The notes under the pieces: generated by a model
Databases searched by the model: none
Told to the model about the DNA's origin: nothing
What the model saw: the letters and a program-made list of their open reading frames with translations, nothing else
Translations under genes and position numbers: made by a program
Part shown: piece by piece, positions 47,701 through 60,010 of the stretch
Layout: the number at the start of each line of letters is the position of its first letter
Numbering within the stretch: the first letter of the stretch is position 1
Assembly (NCBI GenBank): GCA_936450465.1
Contig: OW388303.1
Span: forward strand, 3,679,693-3,743,692
Length of the DNA stretch: 64,000 bases
Direction of reading: 5' to 3'
From: Gibbula magus
Taxonomy: Eukaryota; Mollusca; Gastropoda; Trochida; Trochidae

Positions 47701-50700
47701 CATGGAGCTCTTGCATTGGTCTCTTATGACCTGTCAGGAAAATAATATTTCGTACTTAGGACGTGTGTATGCCATATTTAGAGCCTGGGCGAATGCAGTT
47801 AAGTTCAAACGGGCCGCTTTTGACATTAGGTTTGGGTAATCGAAACTAGCGTTAAAGCCTAATGGCAGAAGTTTGCTGGAATACCAAACAGAATCGATAA
47901 CAGCTGCATTGCAATGCTACAAAAAGAAATACCTTTAAAATTGATTATAATCATTGGAGTGAGGTCATTAATATCAGAAGTGAGATAATGGGTGAAGTGA
48001 CAACTCTCAAGAATGTGATAGGACCAGACTCGCGATACTGGGAAATCCCCGGGAAAATAGCATGATTTCGTGTATCCTACATTTGCTGTATTTTTGTTTA
48101 TGTAAACGTCAGTCCTTTGTTTACCGAGGTATATACCGGTCATGTGATCTTGTTTAGTCCAATCAAAAAAATCATAAACACGAGATTGACAGCTGAAAAG
48201 GATAACCATAATACAAAATAACCTGCAGGACTACTTAATGACTGTATCATTGCGCAATTATGACACTGTTATCAGATGCTCTTTCCATGATTAAACTTTT
48301 TTAAAACCTTACAACTTGAATTATATTTGTAGTTTGATTGGAGGTTAGATTAATACAGCATGTGAGAACCAAAAATGAAATAATTAAATCATAGTTCCTG
48401 TGAACTACATTTTGCGCGTGACGCATAGTGATGCGGTATTTTTGTGGGCGGAGCCTAGCGCCTGATCTAAGACAATACATGTTTTATCATGCACTGCACA
48501 TTTGGTGCAGAGATTTTTAATTTTCAAAACTGTATTTATTGATTAAAAATCGCTTAAATTGCAAAGTTTGAATTGATAAGAAATATATTTAATAATATGT
48601 TTGTTCATTGGTTCATATGTTTGTCGACAAGCTCCGGCATTTACACCAATTTAACTTGCACCTTTCAAACCGTTTATGAGCCAGTGAACAAACACATTAA
48701 TAAATATATTTCTTAACAGTCCAAGACTTATAATGCCTTGTGTATCCCTGTAAGCTTTCTATTGATATAAAAATAACATAATACAATGACAATAACATAA
48801 TTCCAATTCGCTTTCATTAACCTGGAATCGATAATTACAACGTTGAAACGGACAGTTTCCAAAGTGATGAAGTTGCCACACGTGGAGTTTAAACACGTCT
48901 AACCGTACAGCACAAATTGTAGTACGCACGGTTATGGTGGGAGTATGATTTTGCGCATGTTATCACTTACATGTATCGTTTGTAAATTTCATAATAACGA
49001 AATCGAATTGTGATCAAGAGTTAGTTGGGTTTGAATAAAACTATTCGTACCATTAATGATTACACACTATCTTTTTTTTAAATGCAAAAAGAAAAACGCG
49101 TTTGGCATCATGATACTTCGTTTGCCAAAGGTGTGTTTCTGGTGTTTCTCCCACGGAATATCACATGGGAGGAGGTACCCGTAATTAGTTAACGGCGAAT
49201 TCATAGTGTAGCATTACCATGTTTTACAGTCAAAGTGATATCTATTTATAGCATCACATGGAAGTGATTGCTGCCTTTTAACTTACGAAAAATGAAACCA
49301 TTGATAAAGGATAATATGATAAGATATAACATCATGCTTGGTAAATGTATGTCATAAGTACGGTAAGTGAAAACATTGAGATTAGTGATTGTATATCATG
49401 ACTGTAAATAATATGATTTCCAAATTTGGAATGTGGTCGAAATTTTAATTTGTCAATACTGAAAATCTGGCACACTGTCGTAATTTTGCAGGGTATTTTG
49501 AAAAAAGCCTGTCAGATGATCTTATGTGGGCGAACGTTTTGAGGGGGAAAATTAAGGACGAATTACGGTATATACATATATATTTAATCAATATTGTTAT
49601 TGATAGTCTTTTTAAATATATCAAATTTATAAATGAATAATGGAGAATTATATAGATGTGTTTAACGTGACCAACTCTTCAGTGTATTTTCAAATTATTG
49701 TATGGATCTTTTAGTGCTCACACATATACATATATATAACACTTATGCAATAATAGATATGCAGCAAGAGATATTTGTCAAATTATTGCAATTACAGAAC
49801 TGTATACACACATTTCCATGAGAAAAACTACTTGTATGCGATTGCAAACACGAGAAAACGCAAGAAGGTGAAACTACCAAACACGATAGTCAATCTGGAG
49901 CTCGATGTGAGAGGTGAGATCAGGAGATAATTTCTAACAATGAAGATGTGAAAGTTTATAGTTTATGTGAAAGAATTATTTTTCCAAGTCTGACTCCAAT
50001 TAACGAACTCGATCGCTTGTCAGTCTGATTAAAAAAATAAAATAAAAATTGCAAAATACTACATCTATCCATTCCTGGTCTAGAGTATTCATGTTACTAA
50101 TTTTGCAAACCCCTGATATTCATGACATGCAGGAAATTCATTCAATTGCCTCCCGTCTTGAAAAATAACACCCCAAATTACATGCTTTACAATGAATTTG
50201 GAAGAGAACCGTATAAAAATCTATGAACGAATAATTTCACATTGGCATAAACTAGCCTCTGAAACGACATCCTGGAAACCATCCCAGCTTATATACAATT
50301 GTGCAAGGCATATCTCTGACATTACAAATAACATACCGTGGTTACGTTGTGTAAAACAAACACCATAATTGATAACCGTGGTCTATCCTATATAGTTATA
50401 ACCCCGTCTGTATGCTCGACGCTTTGGATTGTCACAATGGTTGAAAACATTTACAGATCACACGTTTTCCAAAATTGGAGATCCACCGTTGACTCAAGTT
50501 CTACAAAAAAGTATTAAAAATATTTCAAAACACAACCTAGTTTCAAAAACAACCTCCTTCTTCCTAAAAACATATATTATCCAATCCTGAAATTCAGAAC
50601 TAACCACCAATTACCAAATGAAACAGGCCGATGATTGAGCATTCCACGTATATGTCCAAACATGTCCATCTTTAATAAAAACTCTTTACTACTACCAGCA

Positions 50701-53700
50701 TCAAAGAACTTAAAAACCTGACTAAATGCATCAACCATATGCATGTATTTGTATTTATAATTAAATTTATTAATGTATTCTGAAAATGACTACTACGTTG
50801 TTTGTTAATAAGCGGCCATCTTGTTTATTATATAAATTGTATACATGTTTATCTCATGTACCGCCGTGGGCAGTTTCCTGAGAACCAACAGTTTGAGTTG
50901 GATAAGAAAAACAGAGGAAACTGTTTATTTTTGTCCTTATTTATAAGATGTATTTAAGAGACTAATTTTCACCGTTATGTTAGTTTTGCAATATGTATGT
51001 AGGTGATCGACTTATATATCTGCCGAAATACGCCGAGGTGTGGGAGATTCCTCTAGGGACCATGACACCACAAATGCTAATGGGGCACAAGCGGTATAAC
51101 GCAGTGTTTCCACTGGATGATGCCTTGCTGGTTTCAGCTCCACATGAGTAAGTGAAATGTTTCTCCTTTAAAATCTGTTCTTATCTAAGTCAATGCTTAA
51201 CCTGTAACCTATATTTACAAGTGTATTTAGTTCGTGTCGAAGAGTCGAGAATATTGATTGATTATAATCAAAGTGAGTAGTGAAATCGTTATTTTTGGAC
51301 ATTGGGACGGTTTGGGACATTCCATTATACTATGAGGGTTTCGGTGTGTTGTATTTGTTGACTTTATCATTTTCTTGTTCATGTAACTTTCATCAAAAGC
51401 TACTTCTGTGTTCTTGATGATTTTACTATTTTATATTTCCACTGGTTATTTTTTGTAAAAAGTTATATTTTATTTCCTTTCAGCCATAAACTGCTGTATA
51501 TCCCTCATTGTGCTTACAGGGTAGTACTTCTATGTACCTGTTGTTTCAAGTCACTCGAATAAATCATTATGATGGATTAATTTCCAAAATAAAGTTGAAA
51601 TCAGTGGTAATGGCAGTAATGTGTTATGTTACCCCTACCTTTTCAAGTTACTATTATTCCTACTTTTACTTAAACCACCTTTTTTACATGAAGAGACTTG
51701 TCCTACCCTTTTCACAAACAGTTTAATCTTAGCAATTACAATTCATAGCTTATCAATCCTTAAAATAAAAAAAATAAAAATGCCAAACTTTAACAGTCGG
51801 GGATATTAGTGAGCCACGTTCACGTTTTTGCTTGTTAATTGTAGATTTGGTGACCATGTCACTCCAAAGGGTCATAGGGGTCACTACCTAAAAAACACTT
51901 TTCATCTTCTTATCCATTACAAAGAGCCCTAGAAAGTTGAAATGGTGTGTACCGATTACTTAGTCAGTTTGGAGTATTATCCCCCGCCACGAAGAGGAGA
52001 GAGGATATAGGTTTGAGTTCCATCCGTCTGTCTGCATGTGCGTGTTTCCGTCCATCCGTCCGCGATAAAGGGGACAGCTTTTCTCAAAAACTATTAACGA
52101 TAGGACAACCACATTTTGTGTGTGGCTTGAGGGCATTGATACATTGATGGAGTTCGAAAATGAGAAGCGCGCAATTATTTTTTCCAGAGTTATTGCCCTT
52201 GTCCCGTATTTTTGGACAGGTATCTCCAAAAGGGACAGCTTTTCTACAGACTTGCCTACTCCAAACTCTCACAACGAATGACGAATCTGTATGTCACGTG
52301 GTTTCGCCGCCATCTTGATTTTAAAAACTTTTAAAAATCTTCGGACCCCATGCTCCTTTGACAATCTTCTTCTCTGAAGATATAAGCTCTACAGAGCTGC
52401 TATTTGCACATAATGTAGCTGAAGCATTATATATATTGGGAATCCCCTCACGAGCACTTATTGGCAATACACTTTTCACAGTGAGTACTTGAAATCTGGC
52501 ATTTTTAAAAAAAGTGTAAAGTTCAAAACTCAATAACTTGAAAACTTAAAAAGATAATTTCATAAAACTTTCACCAAAATGTGGGCAACAACATTGCCCA
52601 TCGATAAGGCCCATAGCTGAAAAACAGGTGAATTTTCGCAAATTTGAGGGTACGCGTCTTCTAAAATCTTCTCCTGAATAACAGCAACACATACAGACAC
52701 ATAGTATAGTCCATTTTAAAGCTGACACATTGCAGTTTATATGAATCTATAAACCAAAGCTCTACATTGAATTGTTCACAGGTTACAGCATTTTAAAAAT
52801 TGAATCTTTTTAAAAAGGATTTTTCGGCCTTTGATACCAAAGGGACATAACTCTGTAAGAAATTGTTTTATTAGTAATCTATTTCTTGCAATCTGTTTGA
52901 CATAGTTACCTTTACAACTACAGAACATTATCATATAAAAGTTCATAGTTTGGGCATAATTGAAGCAGTTTTAATAACATTTGAAATTTGATGATTTTGC
53001 GACTTTTTGAAGTGCATTTTCTTTGGAGAATTATTTGTCTTCAACCAATAAAGATAAAAACATGAATCTTATATCATTTAAAAGCGGAAAGATATTATAT
53101 TAAGCAGAATATTTTTCAAGCATGGATCTATAAAGGTTTCCATGTTACAGTCCATTGAATATTGCCATTATTCGAAAATCGTAATTTTCGACAAACTTCA
53201 AACGTACACAAGTGCTTAACTATTTGAAGAAATGACACATTATTGAGCTTTTCTAAGAAACTATTTAGAATAGGATTTCCAGTGTGTGGTTTTAGGACAT
53301 AAATACCTTGATGGAGTTTGAAAATAAGAAGCTTGTCATTATTCTTTAAGGAGTTATTGCCCTTCATCCATTTTTTTTACTCTGTTTCAGGTATCTTAAA
53401 ATTTTCTCTGAGACTGTTTCAGATCAAATCAGTTGGTTTGAGGGAATAGATACCTTGATAAAATGAAAATGAAAAGCGCATGATTATTTCTTCTCGAATG
53501 ATTGCCCTTGTTCTGATTAATTGGGTCTGGCGGGGGATGTTGATGACTATGTCTTCTTGTTATTTGTAGATTTGGTGATCCTATGGCCCCAAATATATGC
53601 CATAGGGTCCACAACCTAAAAACCTATTTGATCTTCTTTTCCAGTGCGAAAACGACTATGTCATCTAAAGTCCTGTTTATATAGCGAGCGTTTACATATA

Positions 53701-54649
53701 GTAAAGCATTACACATATGAACCGTATGGACGCATTTGCATTTATGTATATTTTACTACCGTAGGCAAATTTTCACTACCATAAGCAATTTCGTCCGGGG
53801 GAGGTGCAAATGTTTACTACAGTGAGTAAATTTTCACTATTCTAGTAAAAGTACGTCATATACAGACGTATTGACTTCACACAGGCTCAGAAAATATATT
53901 ACAGAAATATTATAGAAACTCTTAATATTGTTTTTCACATTCTCTATATAGTATAATATCCTTCTTGCACGTGATGACCTTCGAAATCCACCTGACTATC
54001 CGATTTTCTTCATAATTAAGGAGATATACTCAAACCAATGTTGACAGATATATATATTTTATCATTTATTTAGTTTACATCGATTGTCAAGTGGATTACC
54101 CGAACGCTTTTGATGAACCGCTGGATTAATGAAGCAGAAATAGTTGTAATTAACTAATCCGTTATGACTAATTGGTGTTCGGATTCAGTAACCAAATCAA
54201 CGGATTATTGAATCAATATTTAATGAGTTTATATAGAGATAAGTTTGGTTACAGCTTGCTACCGTTCGGACACTGCGAGATTCGGATTATCGGTGGCCGG
54301 ACTATCGTGGTTTGACTGTAATAGATATTGATTGGCATGTTTTAGACATTCTCTATTCATATATTAAAAAAGTTGGAAGCTTATTTATTTGTACTCACGT
54401 GAAGATATAACTACCATAAGCAATATTGCATATGTGCAAAGTTCGCCGTATAAACAGGGCTAAAGTGGTAGTTTCTTCTCAAAAATGTTTTACATGTTTT
54501 TGTGTGTGTGTGGTTTTTTTTTCAGAGAGGGATACTTTCTGCAGTCACGCGATGGGAAGACACTGATGAAAGCAATACAAATGATTGAGAACTGTAACAC
54601 CACAGTAGGAACCTGTGAAGAAACGTGTATTGTTAAACTGGATCTGTGA
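41456..54649 (+). CDS. Secreted PAN/apple-like plus YWTD-like propeller protein, 382 residues, six exons
   Basis: Exons 41456-41783, 43752-44024, 46411-46573, 49798-49913, 51003-51147 and 54526-54649 have GT-AG borders, agreeing phases and total 1149 bases. Residues 1-23 form a signal peptide (hydrophobic ILLVLCAIVLVNI), so it is probably secreted. Residues 57-83 carry a four-Cys pattern (C59, C63, C69, C81) like PAN/apple domains. Exons 2-5 contain repeats of the YWTD-propeller type, such as FYDKKTKSLFTAD, ISFDSINRRIFYLKL and NYLYAIANTR, followed by DRLIYLPKYAEVWEIPL. The tail has three Cys (365, 372, 376). Start context AAGGATGG is good. AATAAA follows at 54969. I do not recognise a named orthologue. 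A ligand-binding or adhesive role would be a guess. Confidence 0.85.
42329..42453. mobile_element. Hairpin MITE in intron 1 of the secreted-protein gene
   Basis: CCTTGTTGTCTAATCGTTGA and AATGGTAAGTTAGA on the left are mirrored by TCTAACTAACCATTTCAACG and ATCAGACAACAAG on the right. The outer ends (AATAGTCTAAGTAAG / CTAACTATTACTT) are also inverted. It lies within the segment of A missing from copy B. Confidence 0.78.
43752..44024 (+). CDS. Secreted protein exon 2 (residues 110-200)
   Basis: Acceptor TTTTTAG, donor GTAAAT. Encodes ILLMFAIHASKTPFYLNL and SGFYDKKTKSLFTADKTTTL, which look like beta-propeller blades of the YWTD sort. Confidence 0.85.
44055..44168. mobile_element. Palindromic MITE in intron 2, ATATCAACACGAGTTGAT family
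   Basis: GTGTCTTCTGATATCAAATA with TATCAACACGAGTTGATT on the left is mirrored on the right by GATATATTTAATAACCGAAG and ACACGAGG. Related to the hairpin at 30540-30622. It begins about 30 bases after the exon 2 donor. Confidence 0.68.
44530..45080. repeat. Two diverged copies of a ~400-bp repeat in intron 2
   Basis: 44547-44640 and 44953-45050 share CATCAAATAATAT / ATTAAATAATATGGCA, CTCAT(A/G)TG, GGTTTCCT and ACCTT in order. They are a diverged direct repeat about 400 bases apart, and the 93-residue frame at 44966 is repeat-derived. Confidence 0.4.
45545..45652 (+). repeat. Purine-rich tract (GGGAGG-rich)
   Basis: About 100 bases are dominated by A and G (GGAGAGCTAAGGGAGGAGGA and similar), with several G-triplets. 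Such tracts can form triplex or G-quadruplex structures. Lies in intron 2 of the secreted-protein gene. Confidence 0.6.
45950..46260. promoter_or_regulatory. Cluster of TGACGTCA (CRE-type) sites in intron 2
   Basis: Perfect TGACGTCA palindromes occur at 46080-46087, 46100-46107 and 46222-46229. Near-matches (GTGACGTAAAC, ATGACGTCCAA) lie at about 45952 and 46249, with another at 46660. These are CREB/ATF bZIP sites. Three perfect 8-mers within 150 bases is unusual in AT-rich DNA and suggests an intronic enhancer, which is an inference. Confidence 0.4.
46411..46573 (+). CDS. Secreted protein exon 3 (residues 201-254)
   Basis: Acceptor TTTTGTAG, donor GTAAGT. Encodes GAGISFDSINRRIFYLKLKN and ISMNSKAIGKHATIYGG, the clearest YWTD-like repeat. 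Confidence 0.85.
46882..47051. mobile_element. 170-bp palindromic MITE flanked by TA, intron 3
   Basis: Left arm AGAAATGAATGTCACAATAT continues through GTTTGTCCACGCGATTATAA and CCTGTTTGAAACGTG. The right arm is its near-perfect mirror image. TA lies on each side (46880-46881 and 47052-47053), as expected for Tc1/mariner-type insertion. Arms of about 70 bp with a short loop. Confidence 0.85.
48579..48713. mobile_element. 135-bp MITE flanked by TA, same end type
   Basis: AGAAATATATTTAATAATAT with GTTTGTTCATTGG on the left is mirrored by CCAGTGAACAAAC with ACATTAATAAATATATTTCT on the right. TA flanks at 48577-48578 and 48714-48715. AGAAAT ends and an internal TATGTTTGT are shared with the element at 46882, which suggests related families. 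Confidence 0.78.
49798..49913 (+). CDS. Secreted protein exon 4 (residues 255-293)
   Basis: Acceptor ATTACAG, donor GTGAGA. Encodes VYTHFHEKNYLYAIANTR, then a basic KRKKVK loop and TIVNLELDVR. Confidence 0.82.
51003..51147 (+). CDS. Secreted protein exon 5 (residues 294-341)
   Basis: Acceptor TATGTAG, donor GTAAGT. Encodes DRLIYLPKYAEVWEIPLGTM and YNAVFPLDDALLVSAP. Confidence 0.85.
51820..53640. repeat. Dispersed-repeat block in intron 5
   Basis: Repeated text includes CTTGAGGGCATTGATACATT / TTGAGGGAATAGATACCTTG, GTTCGAAAATGAGAAGCGC / GAAAATGAAAAGCGC and TTATTGCCCTT. Three diverged copies lie near 52080-52200, 53260-53360 and 53420-53515. TTGTAGATTTGGTGA followed by ACC(A/T)ATG or TCCTATGG occurs at 51840 and 53564. 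The sequence GCCACGAAGAGGAGAGAGG with GTCCGTCC stretches is typical of a bivalve repeat family. No gene. Confidence 0.55.
53672..54459. mobile_element. 788-bp inverted-repeat element with CCTGTTTATA ends, intron 5
   Basis: CCTGTTTATATAGCGAGCGT on the left is mirrored by TTCGCCGTATAAACAGGG on the right. CTAAAGT lies at both flanks (53665-53671 and 54460-54466), giving a 7-bp, possibly 8-bp, target duplication. The interior has TTTACTAC and ACTACCATAAGCAAT repeats. It ends about 65 bases before the exon 6 acceptor. Confidence 0.72.
54526..54649 (+). CDS. Secreted protein exon 6 (residues 342-382 and stop)
   Basis: A pyrimidine-rich acceptor (TTTTTTTTCAG) precedes EGYFLQSRDGKTLMKAIQMI and a short Cys-rich tail (C365, C372, C376), with TGA at 54647-54649. 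Confidence 0.85.
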
Positions 54650-54967
54650 ACTTCCTTCCAGCAAAAACTTACATCTGAAGAAAATATTTACGTCACCTAT
54701 GTACACGTTGCAAGCAGATCGCGGCTGCGCTCTCTTTGCATGGCAACAGACCCCAATAATAACAGCCTAGTTAAAATCAGACCGTAATTAGTTGCACTAC
54801 GTTACACAGTATATGGTCTGACTGAGCCAAGTGACACAGTCCATCAGGTTGACCCTTGACTCCAGTTTGACCTATTTATCTCGAAGCTTAATCTGACTGA
54901 TCAAAATGCCCCTCTCTGTTTGCAACGTGGCTGGATTTATTAAAATCTATTGCAGTTGAGATTGCTC

Positions 54968-54975
54968 AATAAAGC
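54968..54975 (+). terminator. Poly(A) signal of the secreted-protein gene
   Basis: CAATAAAG about 320 bases after the stop codon is the first AATAAA on the plus strand downstream of exon 6. The cleavage site is not defined. Confidence 0.5.
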
Positions 54976-55139
54976 ATATATTGCACATAAATGCCTCAAT
55001 TAATTATTGGAAAAACACTGGTGGCACAAATAGATGTGGTTTTGATTAATTAACATGATTCGGAATATTAGTTTTTAATATTAAAGAAACGATCATTAAT
55101 AGAAGCAGTCAGTCGAAGGGATGAAAACTGATACTTACG

Positions 55140-56255
55140 GTTGTTGAATAAAGATGGATCTCCTAAACCTCATGTATCTAAAGCATCCACATCATTGCTA
55201 AACTCTAAGGCAAATTTTTTAATTTGACCTAGACCATTCTGATGGCGAAGCTGACGTTATGTCGTTTAATGTAATTACAAGAACGGGATTCGGCCAGCAG
55301 AAAATATTTTAGTTCCCTTTTAATAATTCATATAGAGATAAATTTTGAGAATTATTTTGTTCTTTGCAGAATTCATTATCATTTAATATAATCACAGTTT
55401 TCAAAGCAGTCAAGAATGATACACACAAAATTCATGTCATCATACTTAGTTCTACGGACCTGGTTGAGACGGCTAACTGGCATCTTAAATAGATGACAAA
55501 TCCAGCCGCCCCATTAGTAACCGGCAATCGGATGTACTCGGAAAAACTGGAAACACTCGAAATGTTTGTTTTCCGAGTACATGTCAGAGCGAATTTGAGA
55601 TCAGCCGCAACCCCCGAATACGGGGCGTAATCGCTGATAGGTTGGTGTCAATTGAGGGTCAAGGCCTCTCATAGGGTTATAGTCAGATTGAATTCTATGT
55701 GAAACGTAGTGGAGCTTAATTACGATCTGAATTTAATAATAAATACCATTGAATCCGAAGTAAATATCTGAATAAATCTCAAAAGCTAATTTTGAAAAAT
55801 GTATTTCATATATGTCATAATATGAACTGCAAATGTTTTGTCGAAAATACGTCTCTAACCCGTATCCAGTACCACATGTGGTAGGTGAGCTAACGATTTA
55901 GTCCTACTGAAAAACATTGAAGTAAACGGTATAAAAGCAACTTATGGCGTGGCTGTAAACAGGGACTCAAGACTGGGAAAACAGGGATTTTATGAACGAC
56001 TCTGTTTAACAGGGATCCTCAATATAACACGATAACAAAGTGTCTTAAAAACGGTTGATAATATAGAGAAACCATTCAAGCTCGGATATGGCAAGGTTAT
56101 AGACCCTGATAGCCAGTCAAAACCCTTGTAGGAACACATTGGCCTCGGCATAATATAACATATTGTAGGGAAATATGCCGACAACATTTTGAAATATAAC
56201 TTTAATCGGACATTGGGTATTAACATCGCTACATCCCTCTACGTTTCAGTTCTGC
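55140..56255. other. Intergenic DNA with a small hairpin
   Basis: GATGTACTCGGAAAA and TTTTCCGAGTACATG (about 55533-55582) form a hairpin. No gene recognised. Confidence 0.45.
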
Positions 56256-56299
56256 AGGCCTGAAATGTCGTATGGGCTTATGGCATGGGCCGTCGTCCA

Positions 56300-57060
56300 G
56301 CGTCCGTAAACTTTCCACGTTTTCGAATTACCCTCCTCTCACCCGAAATGAAAACATAGACACAGGCATTGACAACACAGGCGTTGACAAAACAGGTCGC
56401 AAACGCGAGTAAAAACAGTGTAAGTAGTAATTAAATTTATGTATTTTGTGATAAAAACAAGGTTAAATAGAACAAATCCACATACAAGCCGCGGTAAAAA
56501 GACGAACAAAATAAATGCAATAAGAGTAATGAACTTTAGAAGAATCAGTTTATGATTGTAGAAAAAATAAAATGAGTAAAAAATTAATATAGCTAAGCGA
56601 CCAGATAAATTTGAGGGCGAGAAGGGCGGGAAATGAAAAAGTATGTGAAACTGTTGCGCATGATGCACATGCGAATTTATAGCTGAAGGCAAAGGATGCC
56701 GGGACAGAGAGGGGGAAACAAATTTAGAAAAATATTTTGAAAGATTTAAAAAAATTGATAAATACTCTCCTCTCAACCCAAATGAAAACAAAAGAAAAAG
56801 TTTATTGGCCGCAGATGGCAAGACAATGGTTACACATAAACATTGACATAGGCGTTGACAAAAACGCAAACGCGAGTAAAAACAGTGTAAGTAGTAGTTA
56901 AATAGTTACGTATTACGCCAATTACACATAAGCCGCCAAGCCGCAGGCCGTCAAAATACAGGAGGTATAGAACGCAATCGAAAAAGATATAGAGAAGGCA
57001 GAGCAGCCAACAAAGTGTTGCACCCCCTACATTGATACCTAAAATGTGATGCTGGGGCAA
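56300..57060. repeat. Two diverged direct copies of a ~450-bp repeat
   Basis: CTCTCACCCGAAATGAAAAC / CTCTCAACCCAAATGAAAAC, GGCGTTGACAAAA and CGCAAACGCGAGTAAAAACA with GTGTAAGTAGTA occur in the same order near 56335-56435 and 56765-56900. The 176-residue minus-strand frame across the first copy is Phe/Leu-rich antisense of AT-rich repeat and is not supported as a gene. Confidence 0.65.
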
Positions 57061-58017
57061 TTTTATGATACATGTATTGAATTCAACACTAAAGATATAA
57101 AAGATAGGATAGTTAATGACTAATGTCTTCGACGAAAAATATTCATGTTGACATTTTAAGAAATTACGACTGAAGTTGCAATGGTACTGTTTTTTCCCCC
57201 CAAATAACTATTGTTCCTGTGCCGAAACTATGCGATGAACATAAAGGGCCGGTAACACAAGTTGTTAAACGCAAGAATCATGCATAAACCTTTGTTGTGA
57301 GTGCCTTCGGTCGAGAATTTGACCATTTTCACTGATTAACACGATTAAAAATCACCGATGAATGAACTACGGAAAGAGCATGCACAAATCACTAACAAAC
57401 CACGCACTTGAGCGCGTAGACACGTAAACAGGGCGAACACATAGTTGTGAGTGACGAAAGGTCCGCTGAACAGCCATGCAAAATCTTCGCACATGCATTA
57501 ATGAACTTTGTACACGCGTGAACTATGCATCGTATGTCTGCTAATCGTCAGTGGAACAGCGCAGTAGTGCGTAAACTTTTATGCGAAACCGAGTTTTGAG
57601 CTGCTCAAAACTCAGACTCGCTTTAAGTGCTGATCCGGCGAAATTGAAGGACACCATGTCCACGTCAGACAAACTGATGAAATTCGCAAATCACGCATGT
57701 ATCGCATAAGACTCGAATCGTGTGCGTGACTCATGCCTTGAAGGGATTTTGGGCTGTGTGACCGGTCCTTAAGGTTTCAGAGGACTAAAACAAAAAGATT
57801 GTTAGCAAGTTGACTTTCACACATCAAAACATCTTTTTTTCAAGCAAAATATGGAAGGAACTGGTTCTTAAAATTCCATCCCCTTTTTCAACATTTTTGA
57901 CAACTAGTGTCCCCACTGAAAGGGGGGAGGGGTCTTGGAATAGAGGTGATATTTTGACCCATGTTACATCATATTGGTTGTAAGAGTATATTAAGGCTAG
58001 GGAAATGGCGAAAGATG
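57061..58017. other. Intergenic DNA
   Basis: No gene, RNA or repeat recognised up to the start of module B. Confidence 0.45.
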
Positions 58018-60010
58018 TCCCCCCTTCCTCCAATTCACCTTAGAATAGCAAAATAGTTCAATCTTAAAAGTTATGCACTGAGCACAAACCCTACCATTCG
58101 AAAAGACTAAATCCAAAAGTATTGCCACGGGACCAGAAAGAAATTGAATTGACAAGCAGCTCAATATCCCATAAGGCACATTTATAGTGAAGGTGATATG
58201 GAGAGGCAGTATACCAAATTTAGAGTTATGTTCCGGAAACAAACCCTAGCATAAAGACATAGTCCAAATTGTTTCAGTCGTTGTAACCATATGAAATCGC
58301 TAGTTGAATAGTTAAGTAATCCATTTATCGAAATTTTGGGTTGTTTTGATGAAGTTTTCTATTTTATATGATCAGTTTAAAAGTTGGGAAAACGCGTTAA
58401 ATTAAGATTAGCGGCCATAAGACTCCTCCACATACATCACAGCACGATACCGTGACGACCGCCAGCGCACTTTCATTCTGGTCACCGGGGCTTCATTAGG
58501 CACTTTGTTAAAAAGCTGTATATAAGTAATTTATGGGTCGATTCAGAAATTTAAAATCGAGCAATTGTCAAATTGAAACCCCTTTTCAATGAATACGAAA
58601 GTGACCAAATGTCATTTCATCTAACCTTTAATGTACAGACCCAAGTAAAAATCCTCGGCAACAATCTCCTGAAATGTTCAGATCATTGCTGGAATATGTT
58701 TTCCGAAGTGAAGGAACCTTTCCCTTTATCCCTCACAGTGTTCCAAAAGAGTTTTTGCATTAATTCTGGAGCCAAACATTTTCTATTTGATATTCATGAT
58801 ATGTTTCTTATTGTTTGAAAAAGTTTGGCTTAAGAGAAATTGAAGGGTCCCAATGACGGGATGTCTTAATAGCCATAAAATGCAACCAAACTCTTCAAAA
58901 TTCTTCAAATGAGGTTTTCCTGATAGCTGAATTAATTATCTATAGCATGATTTATAACATGAAATCTTTGAATTTGGTTGCAGATAACAACTTTTTAAAC
59001 CATCAAAATACATGTTTTCATCAAACAGAACAGCCTTGACTTGACAAAATTTGGTTGCAGAACTAAAATGGACTTGTATGGAAAGTAGTAGTATTTTGAC
59101 AGTGTACCATTTTGCCACGAACTTGGGGTAATTTGGGATACTATATACCATATATTTTATGAATGTCTTATAGGAATTTTAAGGTTTGTGAAATAATATA
59201 ATTTCAACTATACCATGTGTTTTGCTATCACATTTTGCTCCAAGAAAACATATCTCATTTTACCCCACTATGACCACTTGACTTTTGTTCAAGGTCACGT
59301 GTGAAAACGCTTGAATACGTGTTGTAGGGGATATTACGATTTACCTTGTTTATCAGATGAAATATAACATTACCAAAAAAAAGCATGCTATAATATTAGA
59401 GAAATGAAAATGTCATTTTTAACACAAGGTGGCATAACGTCATGATAGCGTATGCTGGATAGTGTCATGTGTGACTTTCGACTTTATTTTACATTGTCCT
59501 TGAGTTGCTAATACAGGTTTTAGTTTCGTATCATTTTATCTAACTTTCACATTTCATGAATTAGTCTAACCGGTACCGGTTATTTAAAGCTACTATAAAA
59601 ATAAAAATAATTTTAATCTACTGTCTGTAAGGAAGAAACTAAGTCAGAGCTCCAAATAATCGAGTACAGAGACTAGAAATCATTTGTCAAAATCTGTCAG
59701 CTCAAATAAGTTATTTAAGAATAAGGGCGCACCTTTTTGTAAACATTTGCAACGTGAATCGTGGGTGAAGGGACATAAGCAGAGAAGTAATTTTGTTCCG
59801 TGTACTCTTACGATTGTGTCATGTCATACACATCGGTCATACAAATGTATATCAAGTAAATAGCGAGACTACCACCAACTGTTTCCAGTGATCAAAGTAT
59901 CCTATTCACATCTCCTTTCTCCGTGGTTTTACACGTTAATATAATATTAATAACATTTTCTATTATCAGAGGCCGTTCCCGGGTTACTGTTTGATTCATT
60001 TCAACCTTAA

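Noticed and set aside
56339..56869. 176-residue minus-strand open frame rich in Phe, Leu and Ile
   Set aside because: It lies across a diverged two-copy repeat, has no domain or splice context, and its composition is what antisense AT-rich DNA would give.
57997..58242. Minus-strand hydrophobic frame present in modules B and C
   Set aside because: Identity between B and C reflects the recent duplication, not selection. The two copies diverge at the module junction and no domain is recognisable.
58573..58818. 81-residue frame (also 39707 and 62769)
   Set aside because: The corresponding frames in modules A, B and C are disrupted by frameshifts relative to each other, so the sequence is conserved only as duplicated noncoding upstream DNA.
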